From Hippophae tibetana (Eukaryota > Streptophyta > Magnoliopsida > Rosales > Elaeagnaceae), in the NCBI GenBank assembly GCA_037013495.1, contig CM072811.1, positions 28,295,659 through 28,359,658 on the forward strand: a stretch of 64,000 nucleotides of DNA, in the 5' to 3' direction. A program made the translations under genes and the position numbers. Under the pieces are notes generated by a model that had not been told where the DNA came from, did no database searches, and was given only the letters and a program-made list of their open reading frames with translations. Shown piece by piece: positions 24,701-38,274 of this stretch. Each line of letters begins with the position of its first letter. The first letter of the stretch is position 1.

Positions 24701-25654
24701 TACCTTTTTAAAAATAAAAATTAGGAATTAAAGTGCACATTTTAAAAGCTAAAGGGACTCCAAGAGCTCTTTTCCCATTTTTTATCCAAAAAGAATGATT
24801 TTCTTTTTTCATTTGATGGACTGAAAATGAGAAATTTTGAATTAAAATAAGGTTCATGTATATTCTTTAGTCCCTGTGCTTTCCTGCAAAATTCCTTTAT
24901 GAACAAATTCAATATTTTTATGATGTGGCATATCCTATTCAGGCAATAGAAACTGGGTTTGGCTATGGGCAGTGGCTTCACGGAGAGGCCGTTGCAACTG
25001 GCATGGTAATAATCATATATTCCCCCTCCCTATTATTGCTCTTTTTTGTATGAATTATTCTAAAGCAACTTGGTTCCATTCTTTAGGTTATGGCCATTGA
25101 CATGTCACACCGCCTTGGCTGGATTGATGATTCAATTGTGAAGCGAGTTCACCAGATTCTAAATCAAGCCAACCTACCCCTTGCGCCTCCTGAAACCATG
25201 ACAGTAGAGATGTTTAAGTCCATTATGGCGGTAAGAGAATAAGTCTGCTGTTGCTATTGAATCTTAATTGTGTTTCCCCAACCTCTTAGTCGAGATGGAA
25301 AAGGTAGTGCTCCCCACCAAAGAGGTGGTGTATTCGAGCCTGTCCCACTCTCCATCAAAAATGAGGTGGTTTGAGTGGTAACTTTAGAAATCTCCTCCCT
25401 ATTATCTAAAGCTAGACTAGAGTATGAGTAACTTGACCGGGGAAAAGAATCGTGTTTGTGCTTCTTCCCTCCATAAGATATCTAATAACACTATTTTGGA
25501 ATGACAGGTTGATAAGAAGGTGGCTGATGGAGTACTGAGGCTCATCCTTCTGAAAGGTCCGCTAGGAAATTGCGTTTTCACAAGTGATTATGATAAAAAA
25601 GCTCTAGATGAAACGCTCCAGGTGTTTTGCAAATCTCGATCTGGATCTGGCTAA
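15773..25654 (+). CDS. DHQS: 3-dehydroquinate synthase, chloroplastic
   Basis: The second shikimate-pathway enzyme converts DAHP to 3-dehydroquinate in the plastid using NAD and a divalent metal. Eight exons: 15773-16146, 16871-17021, 17126-17293, 17375-17601, 17847-17970, 24943-25005, 25087-25230, 25508-25654. All introns are GT..AG and the sum is 1398 nt, or 465 codons plus stop. The first ~70 residues are rich in Ser and basic residues with few acids, as in a plastid transit peptide. The catalytic part has GGGVIGD (200-206), [19 protein letters not shown] (225-243), GLAEVIKYG with Glu281, NLGHTFGH with His344 and His348, and HGEAV with His361. By family knowledge the metal ligands are Glu281, His344 and His361. 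Intron 5 is 6972 bp, falls directly after the His348 codon, and holds plastid and retroelement debris. The coding frame is intact. Confidence 0.97.
18145..18660 (+). pseudogene. rpoB: Plastid rpoB 3' end, nuclear copy (NUPT)
   Basis: Inside DHQS intron 5, the text codes for the C-terminal part of the plastid RNA polymerase beta subunit: [50 protein letters not shown] and [15 protein letters not shown] are all visible. There is at least one frameshift (about 18380-18420) and several in-frame stops, so it is dead. It is followed after a short gap by rpoC1 on the same strand, which is the plastid gene order. It probably came to the nucleus as one piece, directly or by way of mitochondrial DNA. 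Confidence 0.92.
18687..19025 (+). pseudogene. rpoC1: Plastid rpoC1 5' end, nuclear copy (NUPT)
   Basis: ATG at 18687 begins the N-terminal part of the plastid RNA polymerase beta' subunit: [48 protein letters not shown] and [14 protein letters not shown] are present. In-frame stops occur near 18900 and 18984, one of them replacing a residue in the Cys-rich zinc-binding part. Similarity to rpoC1 stops near 19025, the right edge of the recognisable insert. The start of this piece follows the rpoB end by 26 bp, as in plastid genomes. Confidence 0.92.
19026..20640. other. DHQS intron 5, middle part
   Basis: From 19026 to about 19660 the DNA is less AT-rich than its surroundings, with text such as CCGCTACCTAACGGG near 19290. 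It may be organellar or old transposon DNA, but I could not place it. From 19660 onward it is AT-rich with no recognisable feature. Confidence 0.4.
20645..20688. repeat. Imperfect hairpin in DHQS intron 5
   Basis: The arms GGAGGCAAGCACGT and ACGTGGAGCTGCCTCC pair with small bulges around a loop of CT-rich sequence. It may be a fragment of a foldback element or chance. A similar ACGTG-type hairpin lies in the copia element near 29.6 kb. Confidence 0.5.
20980..21275 (+). pseudogene. RNase H-like (RVT_3) fragment, probably LINE-derived
   Basis: One frame, with two or three stops, reads [21 protein letters not shown], then [20 protein letters not shown] and [11 protein letters not shown]. The order (ESNSL for the acidic ESD block, then IVDDI, then a basic R-R-V segment) matches the RVT_3 RNase H domain found in plant LINE-type elements and orphan RVT_3 genes. 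The fragment is short and has no reverse transcriptase next to it. I infer it is a 3' remnant in the intron. Confidence 0.65.
21276..23400. other. DHQS intron 5, right-centre part
   Basis: AT-rich intronic DNA. The 22000-22300 stretch carries the recurring AT-rich dispersed phrases seen elsewhere in the window. No gene is seen. Confidence 0.4.
23401..24180. repeat. LTR-like repeat remnant in DHQS intron 5
   Basis: TCTAGAGGGGTGAATA near 23433-23448 echoes the phrase in the LTR at 11.33 kb. Inside are two short direct repeats: TCCGAGTACATCCAACTCGT/TCCGAGTACATACAACTCGT (23771 and 23801 region) and CCATATCCAA-CATGG (24127 and 24157 region). I infer a solo or decayed LTR or non-autonomous element; its ends were not found. 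Confidence 0.4.
24181..24942. other. DHQS intron 5, 3' part
   Basis: AT-rich DNA with the dispersed-repeat phrases (24290-24700) and then the polypyrimidine and acceptor region that ends at AG 24941-24942, just before exon 6. Confidence 0.5.
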
Positions 25655-26369
25655 TACTTTTAACAGATATGTACAAGTTTTGTACTACGTGCATTCTTTG
25701 CTATGCTTGTACCCTTCCTTTATATTCGTTTACCGGCATTATTTTAGAAGTTGTAGCTCGATTAATACAACTTTATTTTATCAATCAAATGCTTTTGTAA
25801 CGGGTGTAGTTTTGTTGCCACTGTTCGTTTGTATCCTTACTATTTGATTTTCAATACTGTGGGTGAGAAATGGTATGCTGATATTTAGATTATATAGCTC
25901 GTGAGGAATTTGCTCTGCCTATTCTCCAATTCTATATTTTGATGCTTTGTTCTGGTCAAAAGCTTTTATCTCAAATTCCCACTCAGTGTTATAATGCTTT
26001 GTTTTGGTCCAAAAGTAAGTTTTAGTTTTTTTTTTTCGGTCATTGGGATAAGCAAACAAATCTTATATTAAAAATAGAACTAAAGAATTATGTTGTAATG
26101 TAGTGGCATCAAAGCTTTCTTGTGAGGTGCACAAATTTAAGTTTAGAGTTTGATATACAATATGTGGGTTTTGTAACGTTATTTAAAAAGAAAAAAAGAA
26201 AAAAATGACGTAGATTAGAATCAAGAAAGCTTGTGTATTACTACTCCTACCAACACATGTGTTATTCCTATATTTAGTTGTGGTAGTTTGACCTATGGTT
26301 AAATTAGTTTTTCAACTAGTTATCAGGTAATTTTAAGTTAATTGTAAAATTATTCAATACTTTAAAAAT
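25655..26369. other. DHQS 3' UTR and spacer
   Basis: The first 200-350 bases after the stop are probably the DHQS 3' UTR (GT-rich and T-rich tracts near 25730-25860). No further gene is seen before the copia LTR. Confidence 0.55.
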
Positions 26370-26924
26370 TGTTAAAAATAAGCTTGAATTTTGAAAATAT
26401 GAGTTTATCCACTCAATTGGTCCCACATTGTTTTTTTTTTAAGTTTCTTCAAAGGTGTTTATAAAACATTACTTTGGGACTTAGGTTTGGGCCTTAAAGG
26501 GAACCAATTTTGGGGAGGAATAAGGAGACAAGCAACTATTGGTTTACGACATGTGTGTATTGTTTGATCGGTCGAACCAAGTCTGAGTCCGTGTTTGTGT
26601 GCGTGTGTATGAGGTGAAATGATACTTTATTATTTACTCCCACATCTTCCTCTTTAGTAGCTTTAGTTTTCACTTATAAATAACTCTATATTCTTTGGTT
26701 TCAAGCAACTTAATTTAATAAAAGTGTAGTATTTCGATGTTTTATAGTGTAGTAAACTTTTGAGATCGAGTCAGATTTTGAACTATTTTATCCTGGGGAG
26801 GATGTGACTAGAAACTATTTGTACAATTTAAACAAAGTCGTGAAATGTCTTAAAGATAACAATCTAGTCTATAATTCAATGCTTGGGTAACTTCGTTCCT
26901 TATTTTATTACTTGTGAAGTAACA
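26370..26924 (+). repeat. Copia 5' LTR
   Basis: Starts TGTTAAAAATAAGCTTGAAT and ends TTACTTGTGAAGTAACA. It shares many blocks with the 3' LTR at 31411: AGTTTA-CCA-TCAA, AAAGGTGTTTATAA, GACTTGGGTTTGG, GTGTGTGAGGTGA and TCGTTCCTTATTTTATTACTT. It lacks about 200 bp present in the middle of the other LTR. Confidence 0.8.
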
Positions 26925-26947
26925 ATTTTAAGATGTACTTATCTATC

Positions 26948-27767
26948 ATGTCTACTGAAATTTTTACTGTTGATCTCAACAAACTCTTCCGTCTTGAGGG
27001 GCTGTATTTTAAAAACTGGAGATAAAAAAATGCTATTTTTTTATTACCATGAAAAGGTTGCTTATGTTTTAAATACTGCTAAACCTGAACTACCCATTGA
27101 GCTGACTGAAACTCAAACTAAGGACTATCAGTATTAGATAGAAAATGACTTCCTATCTAAAAAATTTAACCTTAAGAGTTTAATTGATGATTTATATGAT
27201 TATTATAATTTTGATAAGTCTACTAAGGAAATCTAGGATGCACTTCAAAAGAAGTATGATGTCAATAGATACCTGATGTATTAAATTACTGACAACAAAT
27301 CTATGGAAGCTCAATCACATGAATTGGAAAAGATACACATGAAATAATTTCTAAAGGTATGTCTTTAGATGAATAATTTCAAGTTGCTATAATAAGTGAT
27401 AAATTATCCCCTACATGGAAAGACTTTAAAAATGTTCTTAGACACAAAACTAAGGAGTTTTCTTTAGAAAGTCTTATTACTCGTCTTCGTATTGAAGAAG
27501 AAGTCCAAAGACAAGACCATAGAGATAAAGTACTTGTTGTTTCTAACAACAAGGCTAAAAAAATCCTCCTCTATGATTCTGAAATCCAAAGGGAGGAACA
27601 TAAAGAATGATAATCATAATATTAACAAAACTGCAGTAGATATCCTCCACGAAATGGACCTCAACCCCCCAAGAAATGATAGAAATGACACATTTATGTG
27701 TTATAGTTGTATCAGGCTTGGCCACTTGGCTAAGAACTATCGAAATAGGCCTCGTCTTACTCTGTAG
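26948..27767 (+). pseudogene. Copia gag remnant
   Basis: MSTEIFTVDLNKL starts at 26948 and is interrupted by a stop and frameshift near 27020. The next frame has KMLFFYYHEKVAYVLNTAKP, typical of plant copia gag. Further stops follow to about 27490. A zinc-knuckle relic, CYSCIRLGHLAKNY at about 27699-27740, keeps Cys, Cys and His but has Tyr in place of the last Cys. Confidence 0.85.
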
Positions 27768-28034
27768 GTGAACCTAACTGAAGAGCAACTTATTGCTATG
27801 ATAATTGAAATCAACTTTGTTAGTGGATACGAAGGGTGGTGGGTAGACAATGGTGCTACTCGTCATGTGTGCTATAACTATGATTCCAATCCCACTATAG
27901 TTACTTGTATTGGTGAGGTAGAATTAAAGTTTACCCCTAAAAAGGTTGTCATCTTAAAGGATGTTCTGCAAACTCCAGAAATAAGAAAGAACTTAATCTC
28001 GTGCTATCTTTTCAACAAGGTTGAGTTTACTTAA
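27768..28034 (+). pseudogene. Copia protease remnant
   Basis: A frame containing GWWVDNGATRHVCYN (from about 27834) followed by VVILKDVLQTPEIRKNLIS, the usual copia protease and post-protease text. The catalytic Asp-Ser/Thr-Gly triplet reads Asp-Asn-Gly, and the frame ends at a stop at 28032. Confidence 0.85.
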
Positions 28035-28038
28035 ATAA

Positions 28039-28760
28039 TTGGGGATGATTTGTATACAATTATTAAAAATAATATTTTTATTGGAAAAAGGGTATACCAG
28101 TGATGATATACTTAAATTGAATGTTGAAATGAATAAAGTTTCTTCTTCTACTTACATGTTGTGTTCTTTTAATACTTGGTCTACTAGACTTTGTCACGTT
28201 AATAAATACATAATTAAAAACATGAGTAGTTTAGGGCTTATGCTTAATCTATCCTTTAATGATTTTAAAAAATGTGAATTTTATAATCAAGCTAAATTTA
28301 TCAAAATCTCACGTAAATGAATGGTTAGAGAATCTGAACCACTTGATTTAATTCACTTTGACATTTGTGAATTATATGGTTATTTAACTAGAAATAAAAT
28401 TTTTATTTTATTACTTTAATGAATGACTATTCTCACTATACTTTTGTATACTTAATGAGAAATAAAAGTGAAGCGTTTGACATGTTTAAAATATTTTTAA
28501 CTGAAAAATAAAACCAACTTAATATAAAAATAAAAATATTTCAGAGTGATAGAGGCACGCAATATAATTTTAGTATTTTCAATGATTTTTACAAAATCAA
28601 TAGAATCATTTATGAAAAAAATGCACTTTATTTTCTTGAAATGAATGACAAAGTTGAAAGAAAAATAGAATTTCTATTGAATCAGTTGTTGCTATTTTAT
28701 TAAACTCTAGTGGTACTTCTCATTGGTGTAGAGAAATTTTATAAATTTTTTACGTGTTTA
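28039..28760 (+). pseudogene. Copia GAG-pre-integrase and integrase remnant
   Basis: The GAG-pre-integrase block reads WSTRLCHVNKYIIKNMSSLG (about 28177-28236). The integrase zinc-finger and core region follows to about 28740 with several stops and deletions, including YLTRNKI-like text and QSDRGTQY at about 28540. Confidence 0.75.
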
Positions 28761-30115
28761 ATAGAGTTTCTAAATCTGCAAATAAAACTTCTTCGTATAA
28801 AATTTTGAAAAATAAGAAAGCTTATAGAATTTTTGACTTCAATGATCATGTTATTATAGAATCAAATGATGTTGATTTTTTTGAACATAAGTTTTCTTTT
28901 AAATTGAAGAATAGTCGGGGCTCAAATTTTAGTGATCTATCTATAATTAGAACTAATGAACTAAATGAGGAATTAAATTTTGAATTTAGAAGAAGTAAAC
29001 AAATTCAAACCATTAAAAATTACAGGTCTGACTTTTATGCTTATACCTTATAAAGAATTCCTAAACTTTTCAAGAATCCTTATCCTTTTTAGATGCCAAC
29101 CTTTGGAAAGAAGCCATCAATGGTGAAATGAACTATTTTAGTCAAATAAAGCTTGGCATTTAGTTTACTTGCTCCCTGGGTGTAAGATAATAGCTTGTAA
29201 ATGGCTATTTAAGAAGAAATTGAAACTTGGTGATAATGTTGAAAAATACAAAACTCGTATCGTAGCCAAGAGGTATAGGCATCTACCATGGTTTTGTTCT
29301 ATTTTATTCAAGATCGTCATATTCTTCTCATTATGTTATAATACAAACCTACATATATAATACAAAAATCTATACACATAAATAATAACACATAATAACA
29401 GAAAAAAATATGAATAATAGGGGATCTAAAAGATTAGTTGGAGAGGAAGAAAACTCACTAACCGATGTTGGAAATGGTAGTCGTAGGTGGCCGGAAAATG
29501 AGAAAGAGTGGAGGAGAAGTGGAGGAGGAGGTTTTCAGTTTTTTAGAGTTCTACAATGCTGAAAATAGTTTCTGTATGGGAAGAAAGAAAAGAAAGATTT
29601 ATCCACGTGTGTAGCGTCGGTTGACGTGTCGAATCGACGCTATGTTACGTGGATATCTTACATACATGTGTTATTTTTTCTTGCTACTATTTATGATCTT
29701 GTTGTGTACTAAATGGATGTGAAAACTACCTTTTTAAATGGTGATTTAGAAGAGATTTACTTGGATTAATTTGAAGGTTTTGTTGTCTCTAGTCAAGAAA
29801 ACAAAGTTTACAAATGAGATAACTCTTTGTATGGTTTAAAACAAGAGCCTAAACAATAGCATGAAAAATTTGATAGTCTTGTTATCTCACATAATTTTAG
29901 AATGAATCAAAGTGACAAATGTATTTATTATAAGTTTGAAAATAACATTTACATTATTATATGTCTGTATGTAGATGAGTTGCTTATTTTTGGTTCAAAT
30001 ATTTATGTTGTGAATAATGTAAAAAATTTATTGTATGCTAATTTTGATATAAAATATCTTGAAAAAGCAAATGCAATCCTTAGAATAAAGATTATTAGGT
30101 TTGAAAAGTGATTTT
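28754..30115 (+). pseudogene. Copia reverse transcriptase remnant
   Basis: Pieces in order: an integrase C-terminal and linker part (28754-29053), the RT start CKWLFKKKLKLGDNVEKYKT (from about 29196), a foreign insert (29278-29690), FLNGDLEEIYL (about 29730), the SLYGLKQ-like block near 29830, and YVDELLIFGS at about 29968-29997. The second Asp of the active-site pair is Glu here, in addition to stops, so no activity is possible. Confidence 0.88.
29278..29690. mobile_element. Foreign insert with long hairpin inside copia RT
   Basis: Copia RT text breaks off after the KRYR-like motif at about 29277 and resumes with text for a YDL(V)V..MDVKT block at about 29685. The roughly 400 bp between do not translate as RT. 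Near its right end is an inverted repeat: left arm 29594-29619 (ATCCACGTGTGTAGCGTCG core) and right arm 29633-29658 (CGACGCTATGTTACGTGGAT core) around a 13-base loop. It resembles a MITE or the subterminal region of a CACTA-type element. Exact borders and target duplication are uncertain. Confidence 0.55.
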
Positions 30116-30229
30116 CTTTAGATTAATTTCATTACATTGAGAATATATTAAAGAAATATATTTACTTTAACTGCAAACCTGTTTGTACTCCTTATGATTA
30201 TAATGTAAAGTTGTTTAAGAACACCGAAG

Positions 30230-30870
30230 GTGGTGTTAGACAAAATGAGTGTGCGAGTATTATTGGTAGCTTCCGTTATGCTACTGATTGCATTAAACCT
30301 AGTATAGAGCATTAGAATGCTATTGAAAGGGTCATGAGGTACCTAAAAGAACTATGAATCTTGGATTACATTATTAGAGGTTTCTCATTGTTCTAGAAGG
30401 ATACAACGATGTTGATTGGAACACCCTTTCAAAAGACTCCAAAGCAACCAATGATTATATATTTTGCATAGTTGGTGGTGCTATTTCTTGGAAGTCTATG
30501 AAACATATTATTTTGTCTCAATCTACGATGGAGTCTGAGATGATAACACTAGCTACTACTAATAAGGAAGAAAGCTAGTTAAGAAGTATATTAACCGAGC
30601 TTTCTTTATGGGAAAGACCGATTCTAGTTGTCTCAATCCATTGCCATAGTACTACCGCTATTGCAAAGATTTAGAATTGTTATTATAATGACAAAAGATG
30701 ATAGATACGTTGTAATTACAGTACTATTAGAGAATTTCTCTCTATAGGAGCTGTAAGAGTGGATCACACACTTATTGATGATATTTGGCTGATTCTTTGA
30801 CTAAAGGACTAGCTAGAGAAATGGTTTTCAAAACCTTTGAAAGAATGAGACTAAAGCCTTTAGAGTCATA
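30230..30870 (+). pseudogene. Copia RNase H remnant
   Basis: Blocks typical of copia RT/RNase H 3' ends are visible: SIIGSFRYATD (about 30258), WNAIERVMRYLK-like text, DVDWNTLSKDSKATN (about 30410), the GGAISWKSMK and STMESEM blocks, LSLWERP near 30600, and REFLSIGAVRVDH with the ADSLTKGLA block (about 30730-30820). Stops are frequent. Confidence 0.85.
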
Positions 30871-31410
30871 AATCACTCATGACGATAACCCATCCTATAG
30901 ACTGAGATCCCAAGAAATATGTTCAATGGGTAATAACAAGTCATGAAGTGATATGAAATGAATTATGCAATTTTTAGTACTATTTAATAGTACTAGAAGC
31001 ATTAAATCCTGAGCCGATAAAAGAATGAGTTAAATATTAACTCTTAATAAGTTATATACTCTATGTGGAGTGGAATACATAGTTACATGAGTACTATTGA
31101 TAGACTCACCTATGTGAATGTAGAAGTGCGATTGTTTCTTATGAAATTTTGGGCAAAATTTACTAGAGCATTCATTATATTAGGATAGAAGTACATGATC
31201 GTCAAACATGAGCTTTTTGAACTACACCTTGTAAAGTTGTGTGCATGATATTGTTAGAAATCGAGTTCAAAATTGTGAATTACTCTAGTATATTCTAAAT
31301 CATCTTTACTATGTAAAAGTTTAACTCAATAAATACCTTCTACTTATGCACAATCTTATATTTTGATTGGTTGTTCGATGAAAATTATTTTTAAAAATTC
31401 AAGTGGGCAT

Positions 31411-32191
31411 TGTTGAAAATAAGTATGAATTTTGAAAAAAATAAGAAGAGAAAAAAAATGCCAATATGAGTTTACCCATTCAACTTGTCCTATATTGCCT
31501 TTTTACATCTCTTTAAAGGTGTTTATAAGGCATTACCTTGAGACTTGGGTTTGGCCCCCAAAAGGGTACCTAATTTTATAGAGCAATGAGAAGACAAGCA
31601 ATTGTTGATTTACCACACACGCATGCGCCGCTGTTGTCGTCTGTCCGATAGACCAAGCAAGTTGAGTACATGTGTGTGAGGTGAGGTGATACTTTATTTT
31701 TTAGATAAATATTATTTTATTAAAAAATAAATAAATTTTTTAACCAGTTAGAGAAGATTTAGTTTGTTAAAATGAGTCTTTCTTTACCCACGTTTATCTC
31801 GACATCATTTTCATGAATGTTCCCTTAACGTTCTTTTTTAAGGACATTACTCCCACATTTCCCTTAATTTAAAAAACATCTACTCCTACATTTTTCTCTT
31901 TAACAACTTCAATTTTCACCTATAAATAGAGGCAATGATTCAACAATTAAACACAACAAAATCAACTCTCTTTACACAATTTCTGTTTTTGTTTCTACTT
32001 TTATTCTTTGGTTTTGAGCAACCTAATTTGGCAGAGATGTAGTACTTCGATATTTTATAATGTAGTAGACTTCTAAAATAGAGTCAGATTTTGGATTGTT
32101 TTATCATAAGAGAAAACGATATAATCTGCGACTTAATTCAAGTAGTAATTTTGATAATTTCGTTCCTTATTTTATTACTTATGAAGTAACA
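31411..32191 (+). repeat. Copia 3' LTR
   Basis: Preceded by a short purine-rich AAGTGGGCAT tract (polypurine tract). Begins TGTTGAAAATAAGTATGAAT and ends ATTACTTATGAAGTAACA. It contains CCTATAAATAGAGGC near 31918 as a probable TATA region. It is longer than the 5' LTR because that copy lost its middle. Confidence 0.82.
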
Positions 32192-33400
32192 CTATATTTA
32201 TGTAACTTAGAACATTTAATTTATATCACAACAATATTTGAGGGGAGAAATGAAATAAATTACCAAAAGTCACATTCATAAGTTTGAATTTGTAATGGGG
32301 CACTTACATCAATCATCTTAACACATTTGAATTTTCTTTTGTTTGAAAACATGTACAATTACTAAAGAAGACATTCATAACAAAATTTTTGAAAGTGTGT
32401 TATTTCTTAGTATTTCTTTGCCATAAAAATAAAAAAAATGCATAATTCAATAAGTGTAACACACACTCCAATATTAATAGAACTATGTGATCAAGGTAAA
32501 ACTAAAAATATCAAAAAATCCAAACGATATGAAAACTCAATTTTTTTTAAGATTAGATCAAATTTTTAAGTTATTTTGTTTATGTCATCAAGATAATTTA
32601 GTTACGTAACTTTTGTACTGAATACGTAAATCATTTAATTTTTAAAATTAAAACATTTTAGTCACGTAACTATTAAATTATATGATTAAAGTGTTTATTT
32701 CTACGATAAAAAAGATACTTTACATAAATAATTACGAAAAATAAATACTTTATCCTATCAATTTTGAAAAACAAATGATTATATATCATTTACAAAAACT
32801 ATGTGATTAAAGTATCAAAATAATACATTTTTAATGACATTTAAAATAATTTTTTTATTTTTTTAAATGAAATAAAAAAATAATAGTCAAATGTGCATGC
32901 ATGAACACATGGATGAGATATGACTCGAAGAAAACAATTTTTTTTAATTATTATTAGTACTACTATTTATATAATAATTTATAATATTTTGTCACTTAAA
33001 ATTATAATTGATATCATTTGGTTTATAAATTTTGAAAAAAATGATTAATTAAGAATAAAATATATTATTTAAGGTATTTTATATTTTAAAATAATAGAAT
33101 GAAATGAAAACACTTTCAAGATTAAACAATTCTAACATAAAAATTTCTAGGAATCCCTCCCTTTTTTTTATTATTTTTTGTTAATATATCCTTAAGGAGT
33201 TGAAATTTTTAAGAATAATAAAGATTAATATATAGCAATTTAACTTTTTATAATTTAATAATTTAATATTTTAAAAATTAATTTTTTACTCCAATATTAA
33301 TAAAAATAACTACGGTAAGAGGGTTACCCTACCGTTATTATTATTATTATTATGTAAAAGAAGTTTTTTTATTTTTGTGGGATAATAATAAAAAAAAAAC
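32192..33400. other. AT-rich spacer upstream of the ROP gene
   Basis: AT-rich DNA with dispersed-repeat phrases at 32570-32830 and a short (TTA)n run near 33338-33352. No gene or domain is seen. Confidence 0.5.
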
Positions 33401-33497
33401 AGAGCTACTTTTTTTTAGAGTTAATTGTTGGCGAGAATTGGTTCGCTCAACGAACGCTTCAACGGCATTATTTTCCGGCCATTTTTTCTTTCTTTCG

Positions 33498-36438
<2,941 letters not shown>

Positions 36439-37190
36439 TTGGAAAATGCAACTGTAACGAGACAACAACCGTCTGATTCTGTATTGCCCTTTTCCCCCGC
36501 TCTTGCTTGTTCTTTTTTTCTTCCCTTTGCACATGAGAAGTTGAGAGTTTCCAGAGCTATATTCTGGTTCTTTATGAAGCATCAGGTGGTTTGCTATTGC
36601 TTTGTTAAAATTGTTGATATCCTTAGTGTCGGCCTCCTCTCAATTCCCGGTTTTGATTTGTTTAATGTATGGAATTGGATGTCCCAGCTAGGAAAACAGA
36701 ATAGTTCTTTTATGGACGCATATTCTTACTGCTTTTTATTCTGGTTTTGGAATGTTTTCTTAATTATTCAATATTTCTGATTTGGTTCCTTGTAATACCT
36801 GGATTATATTGTAGTCAGAATAAGTATGAAACTAGAAGTCTAAGAGGCCAGTTGGAAAGGTCTTTGTTGAATCTGTTCTTTATATGAACACATGGTATTG
36901 ACCCTAAAGATAAAACCAATAATCATTTAAAGTATGATGAAGTTTTGTTTAAATTGAAAATGTAGTTTGAATTAGGTTTAATTTGCAAGGTAGAATTCTC
37001 AATTTATTTACACGGCAATTGTGTAACCACATTATAGATGTTAACGATGCAAATTAAGCTTAACTCATTACATTATCAAATTTTGCAAAATTCAATCCAA
37101 GAGTTTTACTCTCCTGGGATATATCCTAGCATAGCATGAATGTCTCTTCATTTTTTTTTTTTAGATACGAATATATGAAAGAGCTGGGGA
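36439..37190. other. ROP 3' UTR and spacer
   Basis: T-rich sequence after the ROP stop to about 36830 is probably 3' UTR. The open frame at 36439-36780 is a by-product of that T-rich UTR. Nothing else is recognised. Confidence 0.6.
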
Positions 37191-37438
37191 TGGGCCTTGG
37201 GAGTTTGGGACCAGTGATGGGAGAAAATGATCTATATAGTCATATATTTTAAAATTGGTCATTTTTATCTAAATACAACACTTGATTTTTTCTATTAAAT
37301 CAAATAATAGTTTTACCCTTCTTTTTATTATCTTTGATTATAAGTCTATCGGGATTATAATCCTTTTATTATTGTAAAGCTTATTAATTAAATATTCTAT
37401 TTTTATTTTAAATATTTTTTATTTTTATTAATTTTATG

Positions 37439-37450
37439 GCTCTAATACCA
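37439..37450 (-). other. Pararetrovirus primer-binding site
   Basis: The minus strand reads TGGTATTAGAGC, one change from the complement of initiator Met tRNA. It lies about 0.8 kb past the transactivator-like ORF, and the context TTTGGTATTAGAGCCATA is shared with the site at 63385 (TTTGGTATCAGAGTCATA). Confidence 0.75.
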
Positions 37451-38274
37451 AATAATTTTTTTTATTATGATTAAAATTTTGATTTAACATATATATATTA
37501 ATTAGTTTTTTTTTGTTTGGATTTTTTAAAAATAAATGTTTATTCCAGAGTTATATTTATTCTTATCTTGTGTTAATAAATATAGATTTATCTTTGTCTT
37601 CTGTTTTCTCATATATGATCTTTAGTTACTTTCTTAGAAGTCTCACCTTATGGATTGAGAGTAATAGTTTTTTGTCTTCAATTAAGAATATGATCCATAC
37701 TTCTATTTAAAATATTGAAAAGATATTAGATTTTGGAGAGAAAAAAGAATTTTTATTCATTAAGTGAAATGAGGTTATTACAATCTTAGTTTCTAACTAA
37801 TTTTAATCCATAGGAGTTTATCTAGATATGATCTAAGAATAGAAGGATGTTTGGGTTATTTGGTTACAACTTGATATGTCTTTCTACCTTATACAAGAGC
37901 TCTTTTATAGACATATGAGTAATTAACTTTATACTTATAAAGATTATATCTTATTTTTATCTCTTTCTTCATTTTCTAAAATAAAGATACGTGAAACGAT
38001 GATGATTATATTTTATCTTATCTCTTTATTTACTTTAAAAAATTACTACAGATACTTATTTAATAAAAATCGTTTGCTGACATGTTTTCTCTTGATATTG
38101 GAGAAGTAGATACCTCCTCGTTCTTTATACAATAAAGGCATTTGTAGCCTCAGTTTTCTTTTTTTGTTAATTGGCTAAATTCCTATTTGGTTCCTTCAAA
38201 TCTACATTGAACTCATTGAAGTTGAATGTTGCTTCACAATCGACAATTTTCTCAATATCTTTTTGAATTATGTT

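Larger units (their letters stand above)
26370..32191 (+). mobile_element. Decayed Ty1-copia retrotransposon
   Basis: A complete but dead element. Order on the plus strand: 5' LTR, gag with a zinc-knuckle remnant, protease, GAG-pre-integrase, integrase region, reverse transcriptase, RNase H, 3' LTR. The integrase-before-RT order defines Ty1-copia. Stops and frameshifts break every domain, and the LTRs differ greatly in length (about 555 versus 781 bp) and sequence, so the insertion is old. No target-site duplication is evident at the edges used. The primer-binding site expected just after 26924 is not recognisable. Confidence 0.9.

Noticed and set aside
27492..28320. A set of independent small genes
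   Set aside because: They are broken domains of one copia element in the standard order.
36439..36780. 113-codon frame after the ROP stop
   Set aside because: Lies in the ROP 3' UTR, T-rich, no domain. The frames on the other strand there are also shadows.
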